50,740 nt of DNA from the NCBI GenBank assembly GCA_946542925.1, contig CAMNLA010000012.1:1-50740 (forward strand), read 5' to 3'. The translations under genes and the position numbers were made by a program. The DNA is from UBA4363 sp002393965. GTDB taxonomy: Bacteria > Bacteroidota > Bacteroidia > Bacteroidales > Paludibacteraceae. Below, in pieces: positions 24,171 through 32,086 of this stretch (position 1 is its first letter; each line of letters opens with the position of its first letter). Below the pieces are notes generated by a model. The model saw only the letters and a list, made by a program, of their open reading frames with translations. It made no database searches and was not told the DNA's origin.

Positions 24171-24399
24171 ATTACTCCCATTCCGATACGACGTGTGTTT
24201 CTCCCCTTTCTCTCCCTTCTCTTCCCTCTCTCTCCCTCTTCCGGCCTTGTGCGAACATTGCAATTACACTTGCAAGGCTGATCCCATAATTACTTTTCTG
24301 TTTCTCAACAACTTTCCAGACTCATCCGATTGCAGTTCCGAAAATTCAACGTATTTTTGTGCTTTTAAAGCACCTTTTTATCCACTCAAAAAAACGCCT
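24171..24399 (+). other. Intergenic stretch upstream of the lipoprotein gene
   Basis: Continues the pyrimidine-rich composition (CCCTTTCTCTCCCTTC) to about 24240, then becomes normal. Apart from the promoter at 24329-24359 I see no gene or RNA. Confidence 0.6.
24329..24359 (+). promoter_or_regulatory. Promoter of the lipoprotein-OmpA operon
   Basis: ATTG (24329-24332), 19 bases, TATTTTTG (24352-24359); 40 bases before the ATG at 24400. Good match with a slightly weak -33. Confidence 0.7.
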
Positions 24400-25596
24400 A
24401 TGAAATCTTCTTTCTCTCTCTTGACTCTGGGATTCCTTTCCTGTCTTTTTGTTGTTTCTTCCTGTCAGGACGACATTGATGTGAGCAAGGCTGACTATCA
24501 GAACGGTTGGCTCAAAGGAAAATATTCCGCCCCTCTGGGCGAGGCGCACCTTACATTCGGAGAGGCTGCTGACAAATATTACGAGGAGAACACGGACCTA
24601 TTCGGCAGTGTCCGCATCAAAGACTCGATGGGGTTCATCTTCCTGCAGTACGACACCACCGTCAACATCGAATACAGCAAGATAGAACTTAACGAGGAGG
24701 CCTTTACCTTCACGCTGGACCAGACGACCACTCTCCACTTCGACATTCCGAACACGATTCCTGATGAATGTGTGTTCAACTTCAGCAATGCCCACATCGA
24801 TTTCGAACTCGACAATACGACCGACTACAAAATGTCGGCTCACGTGGACGAAATAACGTCCAACAGCGCTTCTGTTACCTACGACCGTACATTCGTCGTC
24901 GATTCCAAAAGCAAAATCTCTGAAACATTCCAAGATGCGGGCATCTCCGGAAAGTTCACCTCGCTACTGAACGACCGGGACAATACGGACTTCACCGCAT
25001 CCTACAACTTGGTCATCGGTTTCGACGATGACATCCTTGACGAACTGGACGGACTGAGCGAGGCAGATAAAAAAACACGCCTGCATGAAATCTACAATTC
25101 GTACAAGACATCGGGCAAGACGTTCCCCATCCACTTCACCGTCATCATGCCTCTTCAACTGGGCGAGGGTTCAAAACTGGTGTACACCGACACCATACGC
25201 AATGTGGACCTCTCCGACGTCGTTGACAACGACCAAATCAGCCAGGCACAGATTCAAATCAACGTCAATCACCAGATTCCCTTCGGCATGACCATCGACC
25301 TCACACCCATGGACGAGGCATTCATGCCCGTAGCAGTGGTGGACGAGACCAAGTACAAAAACCACGTCATTGCCGGACCTAACGTGGACGTGAACGGAGC
25401 GTCCATCAACGAGGCATCCACCGACATCACGATACTCTACGAAGAAAACATGATTCCGGAACTGCGTCAGACGAAACATTTCCTCGTCAACTTCACCTCC
25501 GAAGAGTTGGATGCCGGCAAACGTGCCTACCTCAGACGAAGCGACAAGATGGACCTTAAGGTACGCATCAAGACCAACAGCATCAAGATTTACTAA
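24400..25596 (+). CDS. Surface lipoprotein upstream of two OmpA-family porins
   Basis: 398 residues from the ATG at 24400, with a lipobox ending in Cys23 (VVSSCQDD); the upstream extension is not supported. The mature part is acidic and beta-rich, with repeats of the type FGSVRIKDSMGF, LHFDIPNTIP, and a long segment without familiar motifs. I do not recognise a named domain. The next gene starts 26 bases later, so this lipoprotein and the two OmpA-type proteins form an operon and may act in one outer-membrane assembly (inference). Confidence 0.78.
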   Translation: MKSSFSLLTLGFLSCLFVVSSCQDDIDVSKADYQNGWLKGKYSAPLGEAHLTFGEAADKYYEENTDLFGSVRIKDSMGFIFLQYDTTVNIEYSKIELNEEAFTFTLDQTTTLHFDIPNTIPDECVFNFSNAHIDFELDNTTDYKMSAHVDEITSNSASVTYDRTFVVDSKSKISETFQDAGISGKFTSLLNDRDNTDFTASYNLVIGFDDDILDELDGLSEADKKTRLHEIYNSYKTSGKTFPIHFTVIMPLQLGEGSKLVYTDTIRNVDLSDVVDNDQISQAQIQINVNHQIPFGMTIDLTPMDEAFMPVAVVDETKYKNHVIAGPNVDVNGASINEASTDITILYEENMIPELRQTKHFLVNFTSEELDAGKRAYLRRSDKMDLKVRIKTNSIKIY

Positions 25597-25622
25597 CCCA
25601 TCAAGAAATACATAGAAATACT

Positions 25623-27935
25623 ATGAAATACGGCACACGACTGGTTCTGTTTCTCTTCTTCTTGCTTTCTTCTGCTACAATTTGCTCTCAACAGGTCAAC
25701 ACAACCTACTTCATGAAGAACATACAGGAACGGAACGCCTACAACCCGGCTTTCCGACCTGACCAATACTTCTATCTTGACCTGCCTGTCCTACCCAACC
25801 TGCGTACTCAGGTAGCCAACACATCCGTCAACCTGAAGGACGTGTTCAAAGTGAACGACGAGGGCAAGACCATACTCTTCCTCGACGACCCTACGGGCAA
25901 TCTGCAGCAAAATTTCTACAACGCACTGCACCAAAACACTGGCATCAACATCGGGCTGACCGTCAACCTGCTCAACCTCGGTTTTCGCATCAAGGAGAAG
26001 AACTACTTCACCTTCGGCATCGCACAGAAGGCATACGTCATCGGCAATGTTCCACGCGACCTCTTCGACCTCATCATCAACGGAACCGGGTATGACCAAA
26101 ATCGCACATTCGACCTCTCACGGCTGGGTATCTCGTCCTCCGTATATACCGAATACGCTTTGGGGTATACGCGTGACGTCAATGAACGCCTCACGTGGGG
26201 TGTCAAGGCAAAATTCCTGATGGGACAAGCCAACGTTTCCACCGACTTTGACGACGTCAAACTCGCCACGTCCGACGAGCAGTGGCAGTTCCAAGGCGAG
26301 GGGGCCATCCGGGCAGCCATCCCCGACATGCAATACACCTTCGACGAGGAAGGACACGTCGACAAACTCGACTGCGACATGAAGGTCAAGTCGTTTTCCG
26401 ACGTCATGGATCTTGCTTACACCTCCAACTGGGGCCTCGGTGCCGACCTCGGCGCTACATACAAACTGACCGACCATCTCGAACTCTCAGCCGCACTGAC
26501 CGACCTTGGTTTCATCTACTGGAACCAAAGCGCCGCACGATTCAATCTCGTCAATGGATACTCCTTCCGAGGCATCTACTACGACAACATCAACCAGTCC
26601 TGGGAAAACAAGCGTGACGAGTTTGAGACTGAAATCAAGGACGTGTTTACCAAAGGAAACGAATCAGGATACACCGTCTGGCTGCCGGCACGACTCAACC
26701 TCGGGGCTGAATACGACTTCTGGAACGACCATCTGGGATTGGGACTCCTCTCCTCTTCGATGTTCTACAACAAACGCATCTATCCGGAACTCACGGCGTC
26801 CGCCAACTTCCGTCCCAACAACTGGTTCTCCACGTCCGTATCCTACTCCATGATGGCAGGCACGTATGATGCGGTGGGCGCGGGTGTGCAGTTCCGCATC
26901 GCTCCGTTCAACTTCTACATCGTATTGGACAAAATCCCCGTACACTACTCCAAAGACGCCATCCCATCCCGCACCAAATTCGTCAACCTGCAGGTGGGGT
27001 CCGTTCTTGAATTTGGATGGGCGGACAAGATCGACTCCGACCGCGACGGCGTGCGCAACAAACGAGACCTATGTCCCGACACTCGATTCGGATATCTCGT
27101 CGACAAGAATGGATGTATTGTCGATGCGGACGGAGACGGAGTGGCAGACAACGTCGACCGATGTCCCGACACGCCCAAGGGCGTCAAGGTCGACTCCGTT
27201 GGTTGTCCACTGGATACCGATAAGGACGGAGTGGCAGACTACCTCGACAAATGTCCGGACACACCCAATGGATTCAAAGTCGATGCAAAGGGATGCCCCA
27301 TCGACAGCGACCAGGACGGCGTGGTCGATGAACGTGACAAATGTCCGGACACACCCAAGGGTATCAAAGTAGATGTGAATGGATGTCCTATCGACTCCGA
27401 CCAAGACGGCGTGCCCGACCATCTAGACAACTGCCCGGACACCCCGCAAGGCGTCAGAGTGAATCAGAATGGATGTCCTATCGACTCCGACCAAGACGGC
27501 GTGCCGGACTACCTCGACAAATGTCCCGAAATCAAAGGAACCGCCAAGAACTACGGCTGCCCGGAAATCAAGGCCGAAACAAAGCAAGTGTTCGAGAAAG
27601 CATTGCACGGAGTACAGTTCCAGACAGGAAAGGCCGTCATCAAAACATCCTCCTACGGCATCCTGAACGAAGTGGCTGACATCATGGTACAGAACCCCGA
27701 CTATCATCTCCTAATCAACGGACACACCGATTCACAGGGAAGCGAAGCATCGAACCTGACACTCTCTCAGAAACGTGCCGATGCCGTTAAAAACTACCTC
27801 GGTCGCAAAGGAGTCAGCGCAGACCGCATCACAGCAAATGGATTCGGTGAGACACAACCAATAGCCGACAACGAAACGGCAGAAGGACGTGCGCTCAACC
27901 GAAGGGTGGAATTCCTCGTTCGTTCTGAAGAATAA
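25623..27935 (+). CDS. DUF5723-type beta-barrel with TSP3 repeats and OmpA C-terminal domain, copy 1
   Basis: 770 residues. Signal peptide 1-22; an outer-membrane beta-barrel of the DUF5723 type (about 25-455; opening signature NAYNPAFRPDQYFYLD); six calcium-binding thrombospondin type-3 repeats (about 470-640; units like DSDQDGVPDYLDKCP with D.D.DG ligands); a C-terminal OmpA peptidoglycan-binding domain (about 655-770; INGHTDSQGS, LSQKRADAVKNYL, NRRVEF). It would sit in the outer membrane and bind the wall. It is paralogous to the next gene along its whole length, and both follow the lipoprotein. Confidence 0.92.
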   Translation: MKYGTRLVLFLFFLLSSATICSQQVNTTYFMKNIQERNAYNPAFRPDQYFYLDLPVLPNLRTQVANTSVNLKDVFKVNDEGKTILFLDDPTGNLQQNFYNALHQNTGINIGLTVNLLNLGFRIKEKNYFTFGIAQKAYVIGNVPRDLFDLIINGTGYDQNRTFDLSRLGISSSVYTEYALGYTRDVNERLTWGVKAKFLMGQANVSTDFDDVKLATSDEQWQFQGEGAIRAAIPDMQYTFDEEGHVDKLDCDMKVKSFSDVMDLAYTSNWGLGADLGATYKLTDHLELSAALTDLGFIYWNQSAARFNLVNGYSFRGIYYDNINQSWENKRDEFETEIKDVFTKGNESGYTVWLPARLNLGAEYDFWNDHLGLGLLSSSMFYNKRIYPELTASANFRPNNWFSTSVSYSMMAGTYDAVGAGVQFRIAPFNFYIVLDKIPVHYSKDAIPSRTKFVNLQVGSVLEFGWADKIDSDRDGVRNKRDLCPDTRFGYLVDKNGCIVDADGDGVADNVDRCPDTPKGVKVDSVGCPLDTDKDGVADYLDKCPDTPNGFKVDAKGCPIDSDQDGVVDERDKCPDTPKGIKVDVNGCPIDSDQDGVPDHLDNCPDTPQGVRVNQNGCPIDSDQDGVPDYLDKCPEIKGTAKNYGCPEIKAETKQVFEKALHGVQFQTGKAVIKTSSYGILNEVADIMVQNPDYHLLINGHTDSQGSEASNLTLSQKRADAVKNYLGRKGVSADRITANGFGETQPIADNETAEGRALNRRVEFLVRSEE

Positions 27936-27968
27936 ACTAAAAACAAAAAACATCATACAAATTGATTA

Positions 27969-27994
27969 GGCTACATACGAAAAACAACGTAGCC
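27969..27994 (+). other. Intercistronic hairpin between the OmpA paralogues
   Basis: GGCTAC (27969-27974) pairs with GTAGCC (27989-27994), 14-base loop, in the A-rich 75-base gap. No T run follows, so it is not an intrinsic terminator; it may stabilise or cut the message (inference). Confidence 0.45.
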
Positions 27995-28010
27995 AACAAA
28001 AAAAAACATC

Positions 28011-30335
28011 ATGCATTACAAACATCTATTTCTTACAATTGCCTTGACTTTGGGCACCCTGTTCGTTTCCGCCCAGCAGGTCAACACTCTCTATTTCATG
28101 AAGTCGGTACAGGACCGGACCGCCTACAACCCGTCCTTCCAACCTGACCACGCTTTCTACCTCGACCTGTGCGTGCCGAATTTCCTGCCGCACAACAACG
28201 AGTACCTCGGACAGTGGTTCATCCCGAATTTCCGACTCGGATACCGCAACAATTCCTTTACCTACCGCGACCTTGTCAACGGTAGCGGCGATTTCAACAC
28301 CAACCGCTTCCTGCGCAACCTCAAGGGCAACGAACGGCTCTATGGAGGCTACGCATTCAACCTGCTCAACGGTGGGTTCCGACTCAAGAATGACGGATAC
28401 CTCATGTTCAATATCACTCAACGTCTCCAGTTCAATACCATCATCCCGAAGGAACTCTTCGAAATGGCTTTCTTAGGGACTGGCGACGTGCAGGAATACA
28501 CGCTCTCCCGACTCGGATTCTCCGCTACCACGTTCACTGAATTCGGTATCGGATACTCCAAGCGTATCAACGACGAGTGGACGCTCGGTGGACGACTCAA
28601 GTATCTCATGGGACAAGCCAATATCAACACCGATTTCAAAAGCCTGAAAGCCGAATACGCCGGCGGTGGCAAATACAACTTCCGCGCCAACGGTACAATC
28701 TATTCCTCTCTGCCGAAAACCGAGATTCCAATCAATTCCAGCGGTGTCGTCGATTATGACAACATCGATTTCACGCGCGACGTCAACGATGCTGAGGACG
28801 TCTTCGATATACTCAACAAACACTGGACCTCCAACTGGGGTCTCGGAGTTGACCTCGGCGCTTCCTACCGACCATTCGACAATTTCGAGTTCTCCCTCGC
28901 TTTCATCGACCTCGGATTCATCCGATGGAACACTCATGTCAACAATCTCTCCGGCAACTACAATGCGCAGTTCAATGCCATCAACCCGACGGGCGATGCC
29001 GCTGCCGATATCGAACAACTCAAGGACCAACTGCTCCCGGCTTTCAAGTACAAGGATAGCAAGACCTACACCACCTACCTCTCTACCACGATGAACGTCT
29101 CCGGTGAATACAAGATGTTCGAGGACCGCTTCTCTGTCGGACTGCTCTCCTCGACCTACTTCTGCAACAAGTTCGCCCTCACCTCCGTGACCGGCGCCGC
29201 CAACTTCCGTCCTGTGGACTGGTTCAGCACCTCGCTCTCCTATACCCTCGCCGATGCCGAGTACCATACCATCGGTGCCGGCGTTCAGTTCCGCGTCTAT
29301 CCGTTCAACCTCTACATCGCTGCCGACAAATTGCCGCTCTTTGGATTGGAACACGGATTCCCGGCTGACCTCAAGACGGCTAACCTCACCGCAGGCATCA
29401 TCCTCGACCTCGGATGGAAACGTACCGACTCCGACCTCGACGGCGTCTACGACAAGAAGGACCGCTGCCCGAACACGCCTCAAGGCTATCTCGTGGACCG
29501 ATTCGGTTGTACCGTCGATTCCGACTCCGATGGTGTTGCAGACAATATCGACCAGTGCCCGAACACACCGATCGGCTGCCCTGTTGATTCTGTCGGTTGC
29601 CCTTACGATTCTGACGGCGATGGTGTCATCGACTGCCTCGACCAGTGCCCGAACACGCCTCAGGGTGTGCAGGTTGACTCCGTGGGATGCCCGCTCGACT
29701 CTGATGGCGACGGCGTTCTCGACGTCAACGACCAGTGTCCGGACACGCCTCAGGGCGTGCAGGTCGACTCCGTAGGATGCCCACTCGATGAGGACCTTGA
29801 CGGCGTTCCAGACTATAAGGACCAGTGCCCGGGTACTCCGGCTGAGGCACGCGCCACGGTCGATGAGAAGGGATGCCCGAAGGATTCCGACGGCGACGGA
29901 GTTCTCGACTACCAGGACAAGTGCCCTGAAATCCCAGGCACCGTAACCAACCATGGTTGTCCGGAACTCAGCGCTCGCGTCAAGAGGGTATTCCAACAGG
30001 CTCTCCACGGCATCAACTTCGAAACGGCGAAGGATATCATCAAACCGAACTCCTTCGGCATCCTCAACAACGTCGTCAAAGTCCTCGAGGAGAATCCGGA
30101 CTACAAGATCGATATCAACGGTCACACAGACTCTCAGGGTGGCGATGACTACAACCAGGATCTCTCCGAGAGACGTGCCAAGGCAGTACGCCAGTACCTC
30201 ATCAACCACGGCATCTCAGAAGACCGAATGGCTGCATACGGATACGGCGAGTCACGCCCGATTGCCGACAACGCTACCGCAAGAGGACGCGCACTCAACC
30301 GACGCGTAGAGTTCGTCGTTCGCGGCTACGAATAA
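28011..30335 (+). CDS. DUF5723-type beta-barrel with TSP3 repeats and OmpA C-terminal domain, copy 2
   Basis: 774 residues with the same layout as the preceding gene: signal peptide, barrel opening TAYNPSFQPDHAFYLDL, six TSP3 repeats from about residue 472 (for example DSDGDGVIDCLDQCPNTP) and the OmpA domain (INGHTDSQGGDD, LSERRAKAVRQYL, ALNRRVEFVV). The barrel regions have drifted more than the OmpA ends, as expected if the periplasmic part is fixed and the exposed part diverges. It ends before a strong terminator. Confidence 0.92.
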   Translation: MHYKHLFLTIALTLGTLFVSAQQVNTLYFMKSVQDRTAYNPSFQPDHAFYLDLCVPNFLPHNNEYLGQWFIPNFRLGYRNNSFTYRDLVNGSGDFNTNRFLRNLKGNERLYGGYAFNLLNGGFRLKNDGYLMFNITQRLQFNTIIPKELFEMAFLGTGDVQEYTLSRLGFSATTFTEFGIGYSKRINDEWTLGGRLKYLMGQANINTDFKSLKAEYAGGGKYNFRANGTIYSSLPKTEIPINSSGVVDYDNIDFTRDVNDAEDVFDILNKHWTSNWGLGVDLGASYRPFDNFEFSLAFIDLGFIRWNTHVNNLSGNYNAQFNAINPTGDAAADIEQLKDQLLPAFKYKDSKTYTTYLSTTMNVSGEYKMFEDRFSVGLLSSTYFCNKFALTSVTGAANFRPVDWFSTSLSYTLADAEYHTIGAGVQFRVYPFNLYIAADKLPLFGLEHGFPADLKTANLTAGIILDLGWKRTDSDLDGVYDKKDRCPNTPQGYLVDRFGCTVDSDSDGVADNIDQCPNTPIGCPVDSVGCPYDSDGDGVIDCLDQCPNTPQGVQVDSVGCPLDSDGDGVLDVNDQCPDTPQGVQVDSVGCPLDEDLDGVPDYKDQCPGTPAEARATVDEKGCPKDSDGDGVLDYQDKCPEIPGTVTNHGCPELSARVKRVFQQALHGINFETAKDIIKPNSFGILNNVVKVLEENPDYKIDINGHTDSQGGDDYNQDLSERRAKAVRQYLINHGISEDRMAAYGYGESRPIADNATARGRALNRRVEFVVRGYE

Positions 30336-30385
30336 TGGAAGTTCAGCCTCTCCTGCCTTCCTTAGACAGCAGAGGACAAGAAGAA

Positions 30386-30422
30386 AAAAAGGGAAGCGCT
30401 GGAAAAAGCGCTTCCCTTTTTT
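30386..30422 (+). terminator. Intrinsic terminator of the OmpA operon
   Basis: Stem AAAAAGGGAAGCGCT (30386-30400) with its complement at 30407-30421, six-base loop, T run. Perfect 15-bp stem. Confidence 0.9.
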
Positions 30423-30480
30423 CTTTCGCTTCACCTTTTAGTTTTGTATTTTTGTGACGCTCTGCACATTCACAGACAAG

Positions 30481-30520
30481 AAAAACAAAAAAGGACCTCG
30501 ATTTTTTTATCGAGATCCTT
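30481..30520 (-). terminator. Intrinsic terminator after tRNA-His
   Basis: On the minus strand AAGGATCTCGAT (30520-30509) pairs with ATCGAGGTCCTT (30502-30491; one T-G pair), followed by a T run (complement of 30490-30481). Confidence 0.85.
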
Positions 30521-30527
30521 CTCTGCG

Positions 30528-30601
30528 GGTGGAAAATGGGAATCGAACCCACGACCTTCGGGACCACAATCCGACGCTCTAACCATCTGAGCTATTTCCA
30601 C
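30528..30601 (-). tRNA. tRNA-His (anticodon GTG)
   Basis: Acceptor GTGGAAA with TTTCCAC, an extra G at position -1 (complement of 30602) opposite C73 as required for tRNA-His, D arm GCTC...GAGC, anticodon loop TTGTGGT giving GTG, T arm GTGGG-TTCGAAT-CCCAT. The last anticodon stem pair is A31-C39 (stem TCGGA/CCCGA), a mismatch where homologues usually have A-T. CCA is not encoded. Confidence 0.93.
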
Positions 30602-30618
30602 CATCGGTTTTGCGGGTG

Positions 30619-30648
30619 CAAAGATAATCACTTCTTTCGTTTATACAA
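30619..30648 (-). promoter_or_regulatory. Promoter of tRNA-His
   Basis: On the minus strand TTG (30648-30646), 19 bases, TATCTTTG (30626-30619). Divergent from the gene at 30673. Confidence 0.8.
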
Positions 30649-30672
30649 CGTTTTTTTAGGAGAATATTTTTT

Positions 30673-31329
30673 ATGAACGGATTTTCCTTCCCCACCGAAC
30701 TCGATCGCCTGCGATTCCTCATGCGCAAGGCGGTCAATGGGATTCTCGCAGAACACCTCCGCGAGTCCTTCCCTCAGTATCGGCGTATCTACGGACTCGA
30801 ACTGCCGCGCATCCGCGAGATCTGTGCGTCATTCCATCCCTCACGCCCTCTGGCCATCGACCTCTGGAATTCCAACGTCCGAGAGGAGATGGTTGCCGCC
30901 ACTCTCCTCTTCCCGCGCGACGACGTCTCCCCCGACGACGTCCGTTTCCTCCTCTCTACGGCACTCACTGGCGAACTCCAGCAACAACTCGCTCGCAATC
31001 TCCTCTCCTTCGTCCTCAGCGAACAACAGGTCTGCTCCCTCCTCGAGTCGCCGGACAACTGGACCTGTGCCGTACTCACCGCTGCTGAGATGGCTCCCGT
31101 CCTCTCTCCCGATTCGCGCGCTCGATGCCTCCTTGCCCTACCGACTCATCTCTCGGACCTCTCGCTCTTCCAGGCGCGTGCCGTCGCCGCACTGCTCCGT
31201 GCCCTCCTGCGCGCCGACCCACACCTCCACGACGCCATCCGCGACACCGTCGCTCCGCTCGCTCAGGACAAGGACTACGCACGCCAGTTCCTTTTCCAGG
31301 AGGTGACCACCGAACTGCTCTATGGGTGA
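30673..31329 (+). CDS. HEAT-like alpha-helical protein, possible DNA alkylation repair (AlkD-like) family
   Basis: 218 residues, all-helical. Repeating amphipathic helix pairs such as LRFLMRKAVNGILAEHL, RPLAIDLWNSNVREEMVAAT and DVRFLLSTALTGELQQQLAR look like the HEAT fold; the phrase LAIDLWNSNVREEMVAATLL resembles the 'L...LW.S...E.R..A..L' helix of AlkD/AlkC-type DNA glycosylase relatives. Catalytic assignment is not possible from sequence alone. It lies next to a Fur-family regulator but has its own leader. C-rich codons: 30901-30960 has 29 C and 10 G on the coding strand. Confidence 0.6.
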   Translation: MNGFSFPTELDRLRFLMRKAVNGILAEHLRESFPQYRRIYGLELPRIREICASFHPSRPLAIDLWNSNVREEMVAATLLFPRDDVSPDDVRFLLSTALTGELQQQLARNLLSFVLSEQQVCSLLESPDNWTCAVLTAAEMAPVLSPDSRARCLLALPTHLSDLSLFQARAVAALLRALLRADPHLHDAIRDTVAPLAQDKDYARQFLFQEVTTELLYG

Positions 31330-31336
31330 TTTTTCG

Positions 31337-31344
31337 TATCTTTG
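31337..31344 (+). promoter_or_regulatory. -7 element of the Fur-family gene
   Basis: TATCTTTG, 31 bases before the ATG at 31376 and only 8 bases after the preceding stop codon. No -33 TTTG seen. Confidence 0.55.
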
Positions 31345-31375
31345 AATTTCCAACCGACTACTTTTCCCATTCTCT

Positions 31376-31906
31376 ATGAAACGGAACATCCGACCTGACC
31401 GAATATCCGAAACTTCCGACGAGAACCGCACCCTCTCTTTCGACGACCTCTCCGTCATCTTCGAGACCTATCTCAAAGCCCACAGACTGCGACGCACTCC
31501 CGAACGCAACGCCATTCTCCACCGCATCTTCTCACTGAAAAGCTCCTTCACCGCCGAATCCATCTACCGATACCTCAAGACTCATTATCGCGTCAGCCTC
31601 GCCACCGTTTACAATACGCTCAACCTGATGGTGGACTGCCAACTCATCGCACGCCACCAACTCAACAACCAGCCGGCTCAGTACCACAAGATCTTCAACG
31701 GAAACGACAACAACCGCATACACCTCGTCTGCCTGCGATGCGGACACATACGAGAATACAAGGACTCCGTCCTCATCCAGCAGATACAGAACCGCCCCGT
31801 CGCCGGATTCTCCGTCTCCTACCCCTCTCTCCATCTCTTCGGACTCTGTACCAAATGCGCACGAGACGAACGAAGAAGACTCCGGGAGTCCCTCTCCGAT
31901 CAATGA
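31376..31906 (+). CDS. Fur/PerR-family metal-dependent transcriptional regulator
   Basis: 176 residues. N-terminal winged helix (about 24-100: LRRTPERNAILHRIF, FTAESIYRYLKTHY, VSLATVYNTLNLMVD as recognition helix), then the dimerisation/metal domain with His116 and the structural zinc cysteines C119/C122 (CLRCGH) and C158/C161 (CTKCAR). It represses metal uptake or peroxide-stress genes; Fur versus PerR or Zur cannot be settled from what is visible. It has an N-terminal tail of about 20 residues before the family core. It precedes purA, with a C-rich repeat between. Confidence 0.88.
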   Translation: MKRNIRPDRISETSDENRTLSFDDLSVIFETYLKAHRLRRTPERNAILHRIFSLKSSFTAESIYRYLKTHYRVSLATVYNTLNLMVDCQLIARHQLNNQPAQYHKIFNGNDNNRIHLVCLRCGHIREYKDSVLIQQIQNRPVAGFSVSYPSLHLFGLCTKCARDERRRLRESLSDQ

Positions 31907-31930
31907 GCAGCCTTTTACTTCCCCCTTTCA

Positions 31931-31987
31931 TCCCTCCCTCCATCCCTCCCTCCATCCCTCCCTCCATCCATCCCTCCATCCATCCCC
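31931..31987 (+). repeat. Polypyrimidine tandem repeat of CCCTCCCTCCAT-type units
   Basis: About 57 bases of TCCC/TCCA tetranucleotide units (for example TCCCTCCCTCCATCCCTCCC) just after the Fur gene and 50 bases before the purA promoter. No G on this strand. Such mirror-type polypyrimidine runs can form triplex DNA (known property). Confidence 0.9.
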
Positions 31988-32033
31988 TCTCTAAAAATCA
32001 CACACACTCTCTCCTTCCCTTCTTTCTTTTTAT

Positions 32034-32041
32034 TATATTTG
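32034..32041 (+). promoter_or_regulatory. -7 element of purA
   Basis: TATATTTG, about 46 bases before the ATG at 32087. The leader holds a small hairpin GGGCC-GGC-GGCCC (32053-32065). No PurR/PurB-type operator recognised. Confidence 0.55.
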
Positions 32042-32086
32042 CATTCGCATTAGAAACCAATAGGGCCGGCGGCCCCTTCTTTGAAA

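Noticed and set aside
23646..24281. 211-codon plus frame running from inside the helicase gene through the minisatellite
   Set aside because: Out of frame with the helicase and mostly a translation of the repeat (Tyr/Ser/Thr/Pro/His).
28473..30209. A 578-codon open frame on the minus strand opposite the second OmpA gene
   Set aside because: Its length results from the C-rich codon use of the real gene; the translation is Val/Glu/Arg monotone without domains. Similar long antisense frames at 22556-23512 and 32513-33367 are rejected for the same reason.
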